From NCBI RefSeq assembly GCF_009377345.1, contig NZ_WBSL01000002.1, forward strand, positions 372,001 to 436,000: a stretch of 64,000 nucleotides of DNA, in the 5' to 3' direction. Below, piece after piece: positions 49,873 to 60,566 of this stretch; the stretch's first letter is position 1; each line of letters begins with the position of its first letter. The notes beneath the pieces were generated by a model. That model was given only the letters and a program-made list of their open reading frames with translations. It was not told the DNA's origin and made no database searches. Source of the DNA: Deinococcus terrestris (GTDB taxonomy: Bacteria > Deinococcota > Deinococci > Deinococcales > Deinococcaceae). Both the position numbers and the translations under genes were made by a program.

Positions 49873-49896
49873 AAGCCCCGGCACAGCGACCGGGGC
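49871..49896 (-). terminator. Ferredoxin terminator
   Basis: GCCCCGG (49896-49890) pairs with CCGGGGC (49881-49875), loop of 8, followed by TTTT (49874-49871) on the minus strand. Confidence 0.8.
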
Positions 49897-49915
49897 AGGG
49901 CGGGGACGGGAAGGC

Positions 49916-50152
<237 letters not shown>

Positions 50153-50255
50153 GCGGGACAGTATGCCTGCGCCTCCGGGGGGCCGCAAGGCGGGAACACC
50201 CACAGTTCCGCCTTAGAATTTTCCGAGCTGTACGCCAAAAACCCGACTTATCCTG

Positions 50256-51049
50256 TCAGGATTGCCCCACTGCCCCCAGGTGCCGCTCGGCCAGCGCGAG
50301 GTCGGCGTCCTTGTCCACGTCGGTGCCGATGGCGGCGTGCCCGGTGATCAGGGCACGGGCCTTCACCCCCAGGATGGCGCTGACCTTGCCTTCCAGTTCG
50401 GGCACCGTCAGGCGGCGGGTCAGCAGCCGCAGCAGCACGCCGGGGCCGATCAGGGCGGCGAGGCGCAGGGGGGCCTTGCGGGCGTCGAGCACCTCGCGCA
50501 GCCGGGGCAGGAACTCGCCCACCAGCCGGGGGTCCAGCAGGAAGACGTTGCCCCCGGTAAAACTCCCCTCGCGCAGCCGGGCGTAGGTGCGCTGCACGCC
50601 GGGAAAGGCGGCCTCGCACTCCTCGCGGGGGACCACCGGGTAGACGAGGGCCGCGTCGCCGGGCGCGGCGTCCAGCACGTCCGAGAGTTGCGCGGCCGTC
50701 ACCAGCGGAATATCCGCCGTCGCCACGATCACGCGCTCGCCGGGGGCGAGGCCACGGGCGCTCAGGGCCTCCACCCCGGCCTCCAGGTTGCTCAGCAGGG
50801 TGCCGTGGTCGGTGACGCGCTCGTCGATGAGAAGGTCCATCTCGGGCGTCGTTGGGCCGACGTAGGCCACCCGGCCCACTCGCCCACTGCCGCGTAGCGC
50901 CCGCAGCACATGCAGCGCCATCGGCTCGCCCGCCACCGGAATCAGCCCCTTGACGCTGACCCCATGCGCCGCCGCGAAGGGGTCGCCGGGGTCGCCGCCG
51001 CCCAGCACGACGGCGCTCCACTGCGGGGCGGGGGCAGCCTGCTCATGAC

Positions 51050-51053
<4 letters not shown>
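50256..51053 (-). CDS. MobA-like nucleotidyltransferase
   Basis: 265 aa. NTP_transferase_3: [42 protein letters not shown] and [17 protein letters not shown]. Similar to MobA/IspD-type transferases, but the substrate is unclear. ATG 51053 overlaps the kinase stop by 4 bases, and TACGCT is 7 bases upstream. Confidence 0.85.
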
Positions 51054-52420
<1,367 letters not shown>

Positions 52421-52478
52421 GGGAGCGCAGGCAGAGGCCGGAGGGATGGCGACTGCCGACGGGTTCCTGGCGACCCCC

Positions 52479-53141
52479 TCACCGCTCCACCCGGTAGCCC
52501 CGACCCCGCTCGCTGCTCACGGCCTCCGGCGCGAGCTTGCGGCGCAGGTAGCGCACGTACACGTCCACGATGCGGGCCTCGCCGCCGAACTCCGGCCCCC
52601 AGACCCGGTCGAGCAACTCCTCGCGGGTAAACCAGCGGTCGGGGGCCAGCGCGAGGGCTTCGAGTAGCGCGTACTCGCGGCCCGTCACCGCGACCTCCGC
52701 CCCGTCCCAGGTCACCACGCGGGCCACCGTGTCCAGCACCCCACGCCCGCCCGCGAAGGTCACGCGCGGACTGGGCGCTCCGCGCTCGCGCCGCGACAAG
52801 GCCCGCAGGGTGGCAAGCAGCTCGGGCACCGCGAACGGCTTGACGAGGTAGGCGTCCCCACCGAGGTCAAGGCCCTGCACCCGGTCTTCCAGCTCGCCCC
52901 GCGCGGTCAGGAAGAGGATGGCCGCCTCCGACCCCGCCGAGCGCAGCTCCCGCGCGATCTCGAAGCCGTCCATGCCCGGCAACATCACGTCTAGCACGAC
53001 GAGGGGATACTCGCCGACGAGCGCCTCCTCCAGGCCCTCTGGCCCGGTCTGCCGCCACGTCGCCGCGTAGCCCGCCTCGCGCAGGGCGCCCAGCGTCGGC
53101 TCCGCGATGCGGGGGTCGTCCTCGACAAACAGCAGGCGCAT
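52479..53141 (-). CDS. OmpR-family response regulator
   Basis: 220 aa. Receiver with EDD, Asp51 ([12 protein letters not shown]), Lys101 ([10 protein letters not shown]), and winged helix [25 protein letters not shown] ... [13 protein letters not shown]. Cognate to the kinase downstream. Leaderless: TAGACT (53153-53148) 6 bases before ATG. Confidence 0.95.
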   Translation of the reverse strand: MRLLFVEDDPRIAEPTLGALREAGYAATWRQTGPEGLEEALVGEYPLVVLDVMLPGMDGFEIARELRSAGSEAAILFLTARGELEDRVQGLDLGGDAYLVKPFAVPELLATLRALSRRERGAPSPRVTFAGGRGVLDTVARVVTWDGAEVAVTGREYALLEALALAPDRWFTREELLDRVWGPEFGGEARIVDVYVRYLRRKLAPEAVSSERGRGYRVER

Positions 53142-53174
53142 GGGGTCAGTCTAGAGGGGTGAATGAAACGGGCG

Positions 53175-53537
53175 TTAACCGCCCAGCGTTCGGAGCAAGG
53201 CCCACCCCAGCCCCACCACCCCGGCCAGGAACAGCAATCCCAGTGAGGGCAGCAGCCACGGCAAGCGCCGCGCAAGCCGCCCGCTCCGTGCCCGCGCGTC
53301 CGCCAGCACGGCTGGGGGAAGCCCCCGCGCCGCGAGCGCGAGCACCGTGGGCACCACCACGAGGTCGTCGCCCACGCCCAGTAGCGGCAGGGCCTCGGGC
53401 AGCAGGTCCACCGGGCTCAGCGCATACGCGAGTGCGGCCAGGGCCGCCAGCCGTGCCCGTGCGGGCGTGCGGCGGTCGCGCAGGGCGAGCAGCAGCGTCA
53501 GGGCGTCCCGCCAGATGCGGCGCAGTCGGAGGATCAC
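53175..53537 (-). CDS. YkvA/DUF1232 membrane protein
   Basis: 120 aa. ALAYALSPVDLLPEALPLLGVGDDLVVVPTVLAL matches the DUF1232 signature (SPxDLIPDxIPxxGxxDD). A C-terminal helix LLFLAGVVGLGWALL follows. Function unknown. GTG 53537 chosen by domain fit; other starts are upstream. Confidence 0.82.
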   Translation of the reverse strand: MILRLRRIWRDALTLLLALRDRRTPARARLAALAALAYALSPVDLLPEALPLLGVGDDLVVVPTVLALAARGLPPAVLADARARSGRLARRLPWLLPSLGLLFLAGVVGLGWALLRTLGG

Positions 53538-53938
53538 GGGGATAGATACGGGGAAAGGGGGTTGCGGGTTGCCGCCTCTGCTATCCTGACCCGCAGGCAA
53601 AGCGGCCCGTGCGCCGCCCACCCCGGAGGTTCCCCCAGGCAACTGACTCGGCCCCGCCGCCGAGCCAGCGTGTACCGCGAGGACACGCGAGAGACACCGC
53701 AGCGACCCATCACCACGAAAGCGCTCCCACTGCGGGGGCAGGTGATGATTGGCTCGTTCCGGCGCTCTCCCCGAGGAGACTCCGTCCGGTTCGGGCACGT
53801 TCGGCATGTGGCTCCGGCGCGGGCGGTGTGCTAGGATTTTCCACTGGTGACTCGCCCCCCGTTCTTGGGCGGGCCGGGCGAGCGAAGAAGGCCGGACACC
53901 GGGGCAGCGTTCCCGGCGCGGCAGGAGGAAGGGAAGAG
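53538..53938 (+). promoter_or_regulatory. 401-base leader/promoter region of rplU
   Basis: No gene seen. An extended -10 (TGC-TATCCT, 53579-53587) and a closer TAGGAT (53832-53837) could both start the ribosomal transcript. CTCGCCC and GGGCGAG arms in 53850-53885 can pair before rplU. It could hold an L21-type autoregulatory leader or a separate small RNA. Confidence 0.4.
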
Positions 53939-54241
53939 ATGTTTGCAATCATTCAAAGCGGCGGCAAGCAGTACCGCGTGCAGGAAGGCGACGTCGTGCG
54001 TGTGGAGTCCCTCACGGGCGAAGCCGGACAGACCCTGAGCCTGACCCCCCTCTTCGTGGGCGGCGAGCAGGCCATCTTCGGTGAAGGCGCCGGGCGCTAC
54101 AGCGTGGAAGCCGAGGTCGTCGAGCACGGCCGCGGCCCCAAGATCTACATCCGCAAGTACAAGAGCGGCATCCAGTACCGCCGCCGCACCGGGCACCGCC
54201 AGAACTACACGGCGATCCGGATCACGGGCATCAAGGGCTAA
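53939..54241 (+). CDS. rplU: Ribosomal protein L21
   Basis: 100 aa. [23 protein letters not shown] and the basic end [30 protein letters not shown]. 50S subunit protein binding 23S rRNA. Shine-Dalgarno GGAGGAAGGGAAG upstream. First of the rplU-rpmA-obgE set. Confidence 0.97.
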   Translation: MFAIIQSGGKQYRVQEGDVVRVESLTGEAGQTLSLTPLFVGGEQAIFGEGAGRYSVEAEVVEHGRGPKIYIRKYKSGIQYRRRTGHRQNYTAIRITGIKG

Positions 54242-54242
54242 T

Positions 54243-54287
54243 CCCCGTTCTCGCTCCCTGGCGAGAACCGAGCGGAGCGAGAAGGGG
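54243..54287 (+). promoter_or_regulatory. Mutually exclusive hairpins between rplU and rpmA
   Basis: Hairpin A: GTTCTCGC (54247-54254) / GCGAGAAC (54261-54268), 8 perfect pairs. Hairpin B: 54243-54257 with 54274-54287 (TTCTCGCTCC / GGAGCGAGAA plus CCCC/GGGG). They share the same left arm, so only one can form. A third stem GTGTCC-GAG-GGACAC follows near 54333. Confidence 0.6.
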
Positions 54288-54380
54288 CAGACCAGGAACT
54301 CGCGGCGTGGAGCGGCCCGAGGTGCAGTGTCCGAGGGACACGGAACAGAGCGAGTTTCGCAGCAGGAGAGGTGAACTGAA

Positions 54381-54656
54381 ATGGCACACAAGAAAGGCGT
54401 GGGTTCGTCCAAGAACGGACGTGACAGCAACCCCAAGTACCTGGGCGTGAAGAAGTTCGGCGGCGAAGCCGTCGTCGCCGGGAACATCCTCGTTCGGCAG
54501 CGCGGCACCAAGTTCAAGGCGGGCCAGGGCGTCGGCATGGGCCGCGACCACACCCTCTTCGCGCTGGTGGATGGCAAGGTCATCTTCACCAACCGGGGCG
54601 AGAAGGGCCGTTTTATCAGCGTCGAGACGGTGCAGGCGCCCGTCGCCGCCGACTGA
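54381..54656 (+). CDS. rpmA: Ribosomal protein L27
   Basis: 91 aa. [29 protein letters not shown] and [13 protein letters not shown]. The N-terminus reaches the peptidyl-transferase centre; here it is the direct mature type without the cleaved extension seen in Firmicutes. Shine-Dalgarno GGAGAGG upstream. An intrinsic terminator follows. Confidence 0.97.
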   Translation: MAHKKGVGSSKNGRDSNPKYLGVKKFGGEAVVAGNILVRQRGTKFKAGQGVGMGRDHTLFALVDGKVIFTNRGEKGRFISVETVQAPVAAD

Positions 54657-54673
54657 CACACGGCTGTACGGCA

Positions 54674-54710
54674 CGCCCTGCCCGGCGACGTGGCGGGGCG
54701 CGCTTTTTTT
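54674..54710 (+). terminator. Intrinsic terminator after rpmA
   Basis: CGCCCTGCC (54674-54682) / GGCGGGGCG (54692-54700), nine pairs with one G-U, followed by T7 (54704-54710). Confidence 0.9.
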
Positions 54711-54755
54711 GAGACTCCATAACAGGCTGAGACGAGACAACAGAGGAGGTGCCTC

Positions 54756-56057
54756 ATGGCATTTCGTGACGTGCTGGACATCGAGCTGGCGGCCGGAAAT
54801 GGCGGCGACGGCAGCATGAGCTTCCACCGGGCCAAATACATGGAAAAGGGCGGCCCGGATGGCGGCCACGGCGGGCGCGGGGGCAGCATCATCCTGCGGG
54901 CCATCGAGGGCGTTGAGAGCCTGGAGCGCCTGGTCGGGCGGCGCAAGTTCAAGGCCGAGAACGGGGCCTACGGCGAGGGCCGGTTGCGCCAGGGGTCGGA
55001 CGGCTCGGACCTCTATATCGACGTGCCGGTGGGCACCACCGCCTTTGACCGCGACACGGGCAAGGTGATCGCGGACCTCGTGCGGGTGGGCCAGGAGCAG
55101 GTCATCGCGCGGGGGGGGCTGGGGGGCCGGGGCAACTCGACCTTCGTGAGCAGCACCCGGCAAGCGCCGCGCTTCGCGGAACTCGGCACGCCGGGGCAGA
55201 AGCGCCGGGTGCGGCTGGAGCTGCGCCTGATCGCGGACGTGGGGCTGGTCGGCTACCCCAACGCGGGCAAGAGCAGCCTGCTGGCGGCGCTCTCGCGGGC
55301 GAACCCGGCCATCGCGGATTACCCCTTCACGACCCTCTCCCCCATTCTGGGCGTGGTGGACCGCGCCGAGGGCGACGAGCGCTTCACAATGGCCGACATC
55401 CCCGGCATCATCGAGGGCGCGTCCGAGGGCAAGGGACTGGGGCTGGAGTTCCTGCGGCACATCAGCCGCACCCGGCTGCTGGTGTATGTGCTGGACGTGA
55501 CCCGCGACCCGGTGGAGGAGCTGCGGGCCTTGCAGGCCGAGCTGCGGGCCTACGACCCCACCTTGCTGGACAATGCCGCCGCCATCGCGCTGAACAAGAC
55601 CGAACTCGTCGACGAGGATCTCGTGGCGATGGTGGAGGGCGAGCTGGCCGAGTCCGGCCTGCCGGTGCTGCCCGTCAGTGCGAAGACGGGCGCGGGGCTG
55701 CCCGAGCTGCGCGAGGCCCTCTTCCAGCTTCTGCCCGACCGCGAGCTGTGGGCGCAGACCCAGGCACTGGAGGTCGAACCCGACGAGGTCCGCGAGGAAC
55801 CCCTGACGCTGACCTTCCGCGAGGACGCCCCCGAGCGCGGCGCAACCGAACCCGAGCGGGTCTGGGAAGTGCATGGCGGCGGCTTCGAGGCGCGGCTGGA
55901 CCGTTTCTCGCGCCATATGGAAGACGCCGCCGAGTACCTCTCGAACCTCTTCAAGCGCCAGGGCCTCTACCGCGAACTCAAGCGGGCCGGGGCGCGGGAG
56001 GGCGATACCGTGGAGATCGGCCCCTTCCGCTTCGAATACTTCGAGGACGAGGAGTAG
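54756..56057 (+). CDS. obgE: Obg GTPase (ObgE/CgtA)
   Basis: 433 aa. Gly-rich Obg fold (1-158: [30 protein letters not shown]), GTPase domain with [24 protein letters not shown] and SAKTG, and an OCT C-terminal domain (about 340-425). Ribosome assembly and stringent-response GTPase. Shine-Dalgarno AGGAGGTG; terminator lies between it and rpmA, so it may depend on readthrough or its own promoter. Confidence 0.97.
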   Translation: MAFRDVLDIELAAGNGGDGSMSFHRAKYMEKGGPDGGHGGRGGSIILRAIEGVESLERLVGRRKFKAENGAYGEGRLRQGSDGSDLYIDVPVGTTAFDRDTGKVIADLVRVGQEQVIARGGLGGRGNSTFVSSTRQAPRFAELGTPGQKRRVRLELRLIADVGLVGYPNAGKSSLLAALSRANPAIADYPFTTLSPILGVVDRAEGDERFTMADIPGIIEGASEGKGLGLEFLRHISRTRLLVYVLDVTRDPVEELRALQAELRAYDPTLLDNAAAIALNKTELVDEDLVAMVEGELAESGLPVLPVSAKTGAGLPELREALFQLLPDRELWAQTQALEVEPDEVREEPLTLTFREDAPERGATEPERVWEVHGGGFEARLDRFSRHMEDAAEYLSNLFKRQGLYRELKRAGAREGDTVEIGPFRFEYFEDEE

Positions 56058-56070
56058 CCCAACATAAGGA

Positions 56071-56103
56071 GGGCCTCGCTTGCACGACTCGCAGGCGAGG
56101 CCC
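56071..56103. terminator. Terminator between obgE and cyclophilin genes
   Basis: GGGCCTCGC (56071-56079) / GCGAGGCCC (56095-56103), followed by TTCCTCTGTT; serves two convergent genes. Confidence 0.75.
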
Positions 56104-56118
56104 TTCCTCTGTTCCCGA

Positions 56119-56931
<813 letters not shown>

Positions 56932-56991
56932 ACGGGCAGTCTAGCGGGAAGGGGGCTGAGAAGAAGGGGCGAGCGACCACTCCACGTGCCG

Positions 56992-57641
<650 letters not shown>

Positions 57642-57663
57642 AAGTCTTGCAAAGTCAAAAAGA

Positions 57664-57694
57664 AGTGGCCCGCGTATCCGGCGGGCCACTCTCT
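57664..57694. terminator. Bidirectional terminator, cmk and protease 1
   Basis: Perfect 10-bp stem AGTGGCCCGC / GCGGGCCACT, loop GTATCCG; T-rich on the plus strand (CTCTTTTGG) and on the minus strand (CTTCTTTTT). Confidence 0.85.
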
Positions 57695-57706
57695 TTTGGT
57701 TGATGC

Positions 57707-60334
57707 TTACTTCTTGCTGGCGTTCACCGTGATGACCGGGGAGGTCCAGGTCTCCTGGTGCTCGGGGTTGCTGGCGTCACCCAGCGCCTTGAGCACCGTG
57801 ACCTTCACGATGTACTGCCCGTTGGGCACGGCCTTGCGCTTGTTCTGCGCGTTGTCACTGGCACCGCGGCTCCAGCTCACCATGCCGTCCCAGCCGAAGG
57901 CGAAGAAGCCGGTGGCCGTGCTGTTGCGCGGCAGGTACTCGTCGGTGCTCGCGTTGAAGAACTGCGAATGGGCCGGCTTCCCGGTGGCTGCTTCCAGGAT
58001 ATCGAGCCTGAAGGACCGGGCGAAGTGGTCGAGGTGGAACAGGAAGTAGGGGTAGTCGCCGTCCTTCATGGTGAAGGTGGTCGGCGCGGCGATGGGCTGG
58101 TAGCTGCCACCGCCCAGCGAGCGGGCCATCGTCTTGGTGCCGTTCAGGACGGGAAGCTTCTGGTAATCACCCTGGAAGCCCGCGTAAGGCACGCGCAGGG
58201 TGGTGCCGCCGCCCTGGGGCGTGAAGACGAGGTAGCCGCCGTACACGCTGAGGTCCGGGCCATTCGGGGTGATCGTCGCGGTGACCTGGGCGCTGCCGCC
58301 CGCCGGAACGGTGACGCTGCTGGTGCTGAAGCTCACGGCCGCGCTGGGAGCCAAGGCGCTCACCATGTAGTTGCCTCTCGAGGTCAGGGCACCCTGGTGG
58401 CTCACCGTGTAGGTCACGGGCGCCGGGCCGCTGTTGGTGATCGTCAGGGTCTGGGGCGCGACGCCACGCTCGCTCTCCCCCAGCGACAGCTTGCTGGGGG
58501 TCACGGTGGTGGTGGTGGTCACCGCGTTGACCACATTGACCATGCCCGCGCCCTGACGGTGGACGAAGTCGAGGAACCCCAGCGCCGGGTTGCCGTTCCA
58601 GGGCTTGGGCACGGCGGTGTTTTGCAGCAGGCCGCGCATGTCTTCGGCGCGGATAGGCTGTCCTGCCCCACGCTTGGCCTCGATGACCAGCGCCGCCACG
58701 CCCGCCACATGCGGCGAGGCCATGCTGGTGCCGCTAAGGGTGGCGTACCCTCCGGAAGCGAGGTCAAGGGGATAGGTTGCGCGAATCAGGCCGCCGGGCG
58801 CCCCGAGGTCGGGCTTGAGGCTGAGGTCGGCCGCCAGCCCGTAGGAACTGGAAGTGTCGAGCGTGTTGCCGGTGGGGTTGCTGTAGCTGCCCGCGCCCGC
58901 CGTCCAGGTCATGCTGGCGCCGGGGGTGCTGGCGACGTAGTCGTTGATGGCCTTACCCAGCGCGTCGGACACACCCACAACCGGGATGGTGATGGCCGGG
59001 TCAGCGGGGGTGGTCGGCGCGACGCTGGCGGCCAGTGGCCCCACGGCGTTGTTGTAGAGGATCACGGCGGCGGCCCCGGCCTGCTGGGCATTGAAGGCCT
59101 TGATGTAGAAAGAGCAGGTCCCGCGCCGGATCAGGACAGCCTGCCCTGCGAGCGAGTTGGCGGGGAGAGCCGCGCAGCCGTCGGCGGCAGAGGCCGTCGT
59201 GCCCGTCTTGGCGAGGGGCAGGGTGCCGCCCGTGGGCGCAGCAGGCGAGGGCGAGGCAGCCTGGTACCCGACCTTGCTGCCGTTGCCCAGCACGAACTCG
59301 TTGAGGTAAACGTGGCTGTTCATGAAGTTCGCCACGCCGATGACCTTGTCGCCCACGCCGGGAGCACCCGCTGCCCACACGCCGCCCGACCCACTGTTGC
59401 CGATAGAAGCCGCGACGACCACACCCGCGTCCACCAGATTGCTGGCTGCGACTGCGCTGGGGTACTCGGGCCAGGAGTTAAAGGACGAACCGATGCTCAT
59501 GTTCAGCACGTCCATACCGTCGGCCAGCACGCGCTCCATGGCCTGCACCATGATGTCAGCCGAGGTGCTGCCCGCGCAGCCGAAGACGCGGTAGATACCC
59601 AGCGAGGCACCCGGTGCCACGCCCTTGACGGTTGCGCCATTGCCCGCCGCAATTCCCGCCACGTGTGTGCCGTGGCCACCGCAGTCGTCTACATTGTCCT
59701 GTCCGGGAACCGGTGTATTTGACCCATTAAAGGCGTCGCCCACAAGGTCATAACTCGCCACGACACGACCCTTAAAATCCGGGTGGTCGAGATCGAGGCC
59801 AGTGTCCATGATGGCGATCTTAACGCCTTTGCCAGTCAGCCCCATCTCGTTTTGCGCCGTGTCCACGCCCGTCTGCCCGATGGCCGTGGTCATGTCGGGC
59901 TCCTTGGCGGGGGTCAGTTCGGGCATCGTAACGTTCAGCACCGGGTAGATGGCCTTGACACCGTCAAGGTCCTTCAACTTGCCCAGGTCGGCGGGGTCCA
60001 CACGCACCGAGACGCCGTTGAAAAGCCGCTCGAACTCCAAGCGGTCCTGAAACTTGACGCCTGCCGCCTTCGCCTGCTGGCGGAAAAGTTGGCGCTCCTG
60101 CGCGATGGTGGCGCGGCTGCCCCCCTTACTGGTGGGCTTGCCACGAAACTCCACGAACCAGAGCTGAGGCGTCTCGTTGTCCGCCTGTGTGGTGGGCACC
60201 GAGAGGGTAGTCAGCAGTCGAGCAGGTGTTGTTCCCGACTGCTGCGCCACCGATGCAGGTTGAGTCCCGCAAGCAGCGAGGGTCAGGGACAGGAGGGTCA
60301 GGGCGGCACCACGCTGGAACATCCGGTTCTCCAT
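57707..60334 (-). CDS. S8 subtilisin-like protease lipoprotein 1
   Basis: 875 aa. Lipobox TLAAC (Cys22), I9-type propeptide (about 55-135), subtilase domain with Asp177 (AIMDTGLD), His221 (CGGHGTHVAGIA) and Ser537 (LSGTSMASPHVAG). A PA domain is inserted at about 345-475. C-terminal Fn3-like beta domains end in IVKVTVLKALGDASNPEHQETWTSP, like C5a-peptidase group enzymes. Secreted or surface protease. AAAGGAG lies 4 bases before ATG 60334. Paralogue of the next gene. Confidence 0.94.
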   Translation of the reverse strand: MENRMFQRGAALTLLSLTLAACGTQPASVAQQSGTTPARLLTTLSVPTTQADNETPQLWFVEFRGKPTSKGGSRATIAQERQLFRQQAKAAGVKFQDRLEFERLFNGVSVRVDPADLGKLKDLDGVKAIYPVLNVTMPELTPAKEPDMTTAIGQTGVDTAQNEMGLTGKGVKIAIMDTGLDLDHPDFKGRVVASYDLVGDAFNGSNTPVPGQDNVDDCGGHGTHVAGIAAGNGATVKGVAPGASLGIYRVFGCAGSTSADIMVQAMERVLADGMDVLNMSIGSSFNSWPEYPSAVAASNLVDAGVVVAASIGNSGSGGVWAAGAPGVGDKVIGVANFMNSHVYLNEFVLGNGSKVGYQAASPSPAAPTGGTLPLAKTGTTASAADGCAALPANSLAGQAVLIRRGTCSFYIKAFNAQQAGAAAVILYNNAVGPLAASVAPTTPADPAITIPVVGVSDALGKAINDYVASTPGASMTWTAGAGSYSNPTGNTLDTSSSYGLAADLSLKPDLGAPGGLIRATYPLDLASGGYATLSGTSMASPHVAGVAALVIEAKRGAGQPIRAEDMRGLLQNTAVPKPWNGNPALGFLDFVHRQGAGMVNVVNAVTTTTTVTPSKLSLGESERGVAPQTLTITNSGPAPVTYTVSHQGALTSRGNYMVSALAPSAAVSFSTSSVTVPAGGSAQVTATITPNGPDLSVYGGYLVFTPQGGGTTLRVPYAGFQGDYQKLPVLNGTKTMARSLGGGSYQPIAAPTTFTMKDGDYPYFLFHLDHFARSFRLDILEAATGKPAHSQFFNASTDEYLPRNSTATGFFAFGWDGMVSWSRGASDNAQNKRKAVPNGQYIVKVTVLKALGDASNPEHQETWTSPVITVNASKK

Positions 60335-60430
60335 GCATCTCCTTTAAGGGGGACCCATACGCCTACACGCCGACCTTTGGCCGACGCACATCGTCTCTAA
60401 CAGGTTCCTTACAAAAAATTAATCTGTGAG

Positions 60431-60452
60431 GAAACTATAAATATTTAGTTTC
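60431..60452. promoter_or_regulatory. AT-rich palindrome upstream of protease 1
   Basis: GAAACTA (60431-60437) N8 TAGTTTC (60446-60452), perfect arms, in an AT-rich patch (60410-60480) within a GC-rich genome. Possible operator or promoter of the protease gene about 100 bases away. Confidence 0.5.
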
Positions 60453-60527
60453 GGGGCAAATGTGATGAGGTCTAGTATTTAGCTGGCGCAAAACAGACTC
60501 CGACCACTGGATGATGTGAAAGGTGAG

Positions 60528-60551
60528 GGCCGGACCCATTCAGGTCCGGCC
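60528..60551. terminator. Hairpin after protease 2
   Basis: GGCCGGACC / GGTCCGGCC, nine perfect pairs, loop CATTCA, just past the stop of protease 2. No T-tract. Confidence 0.55.
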
Positions 60552-60566
60552 TTCCCTTGCCTCAGG

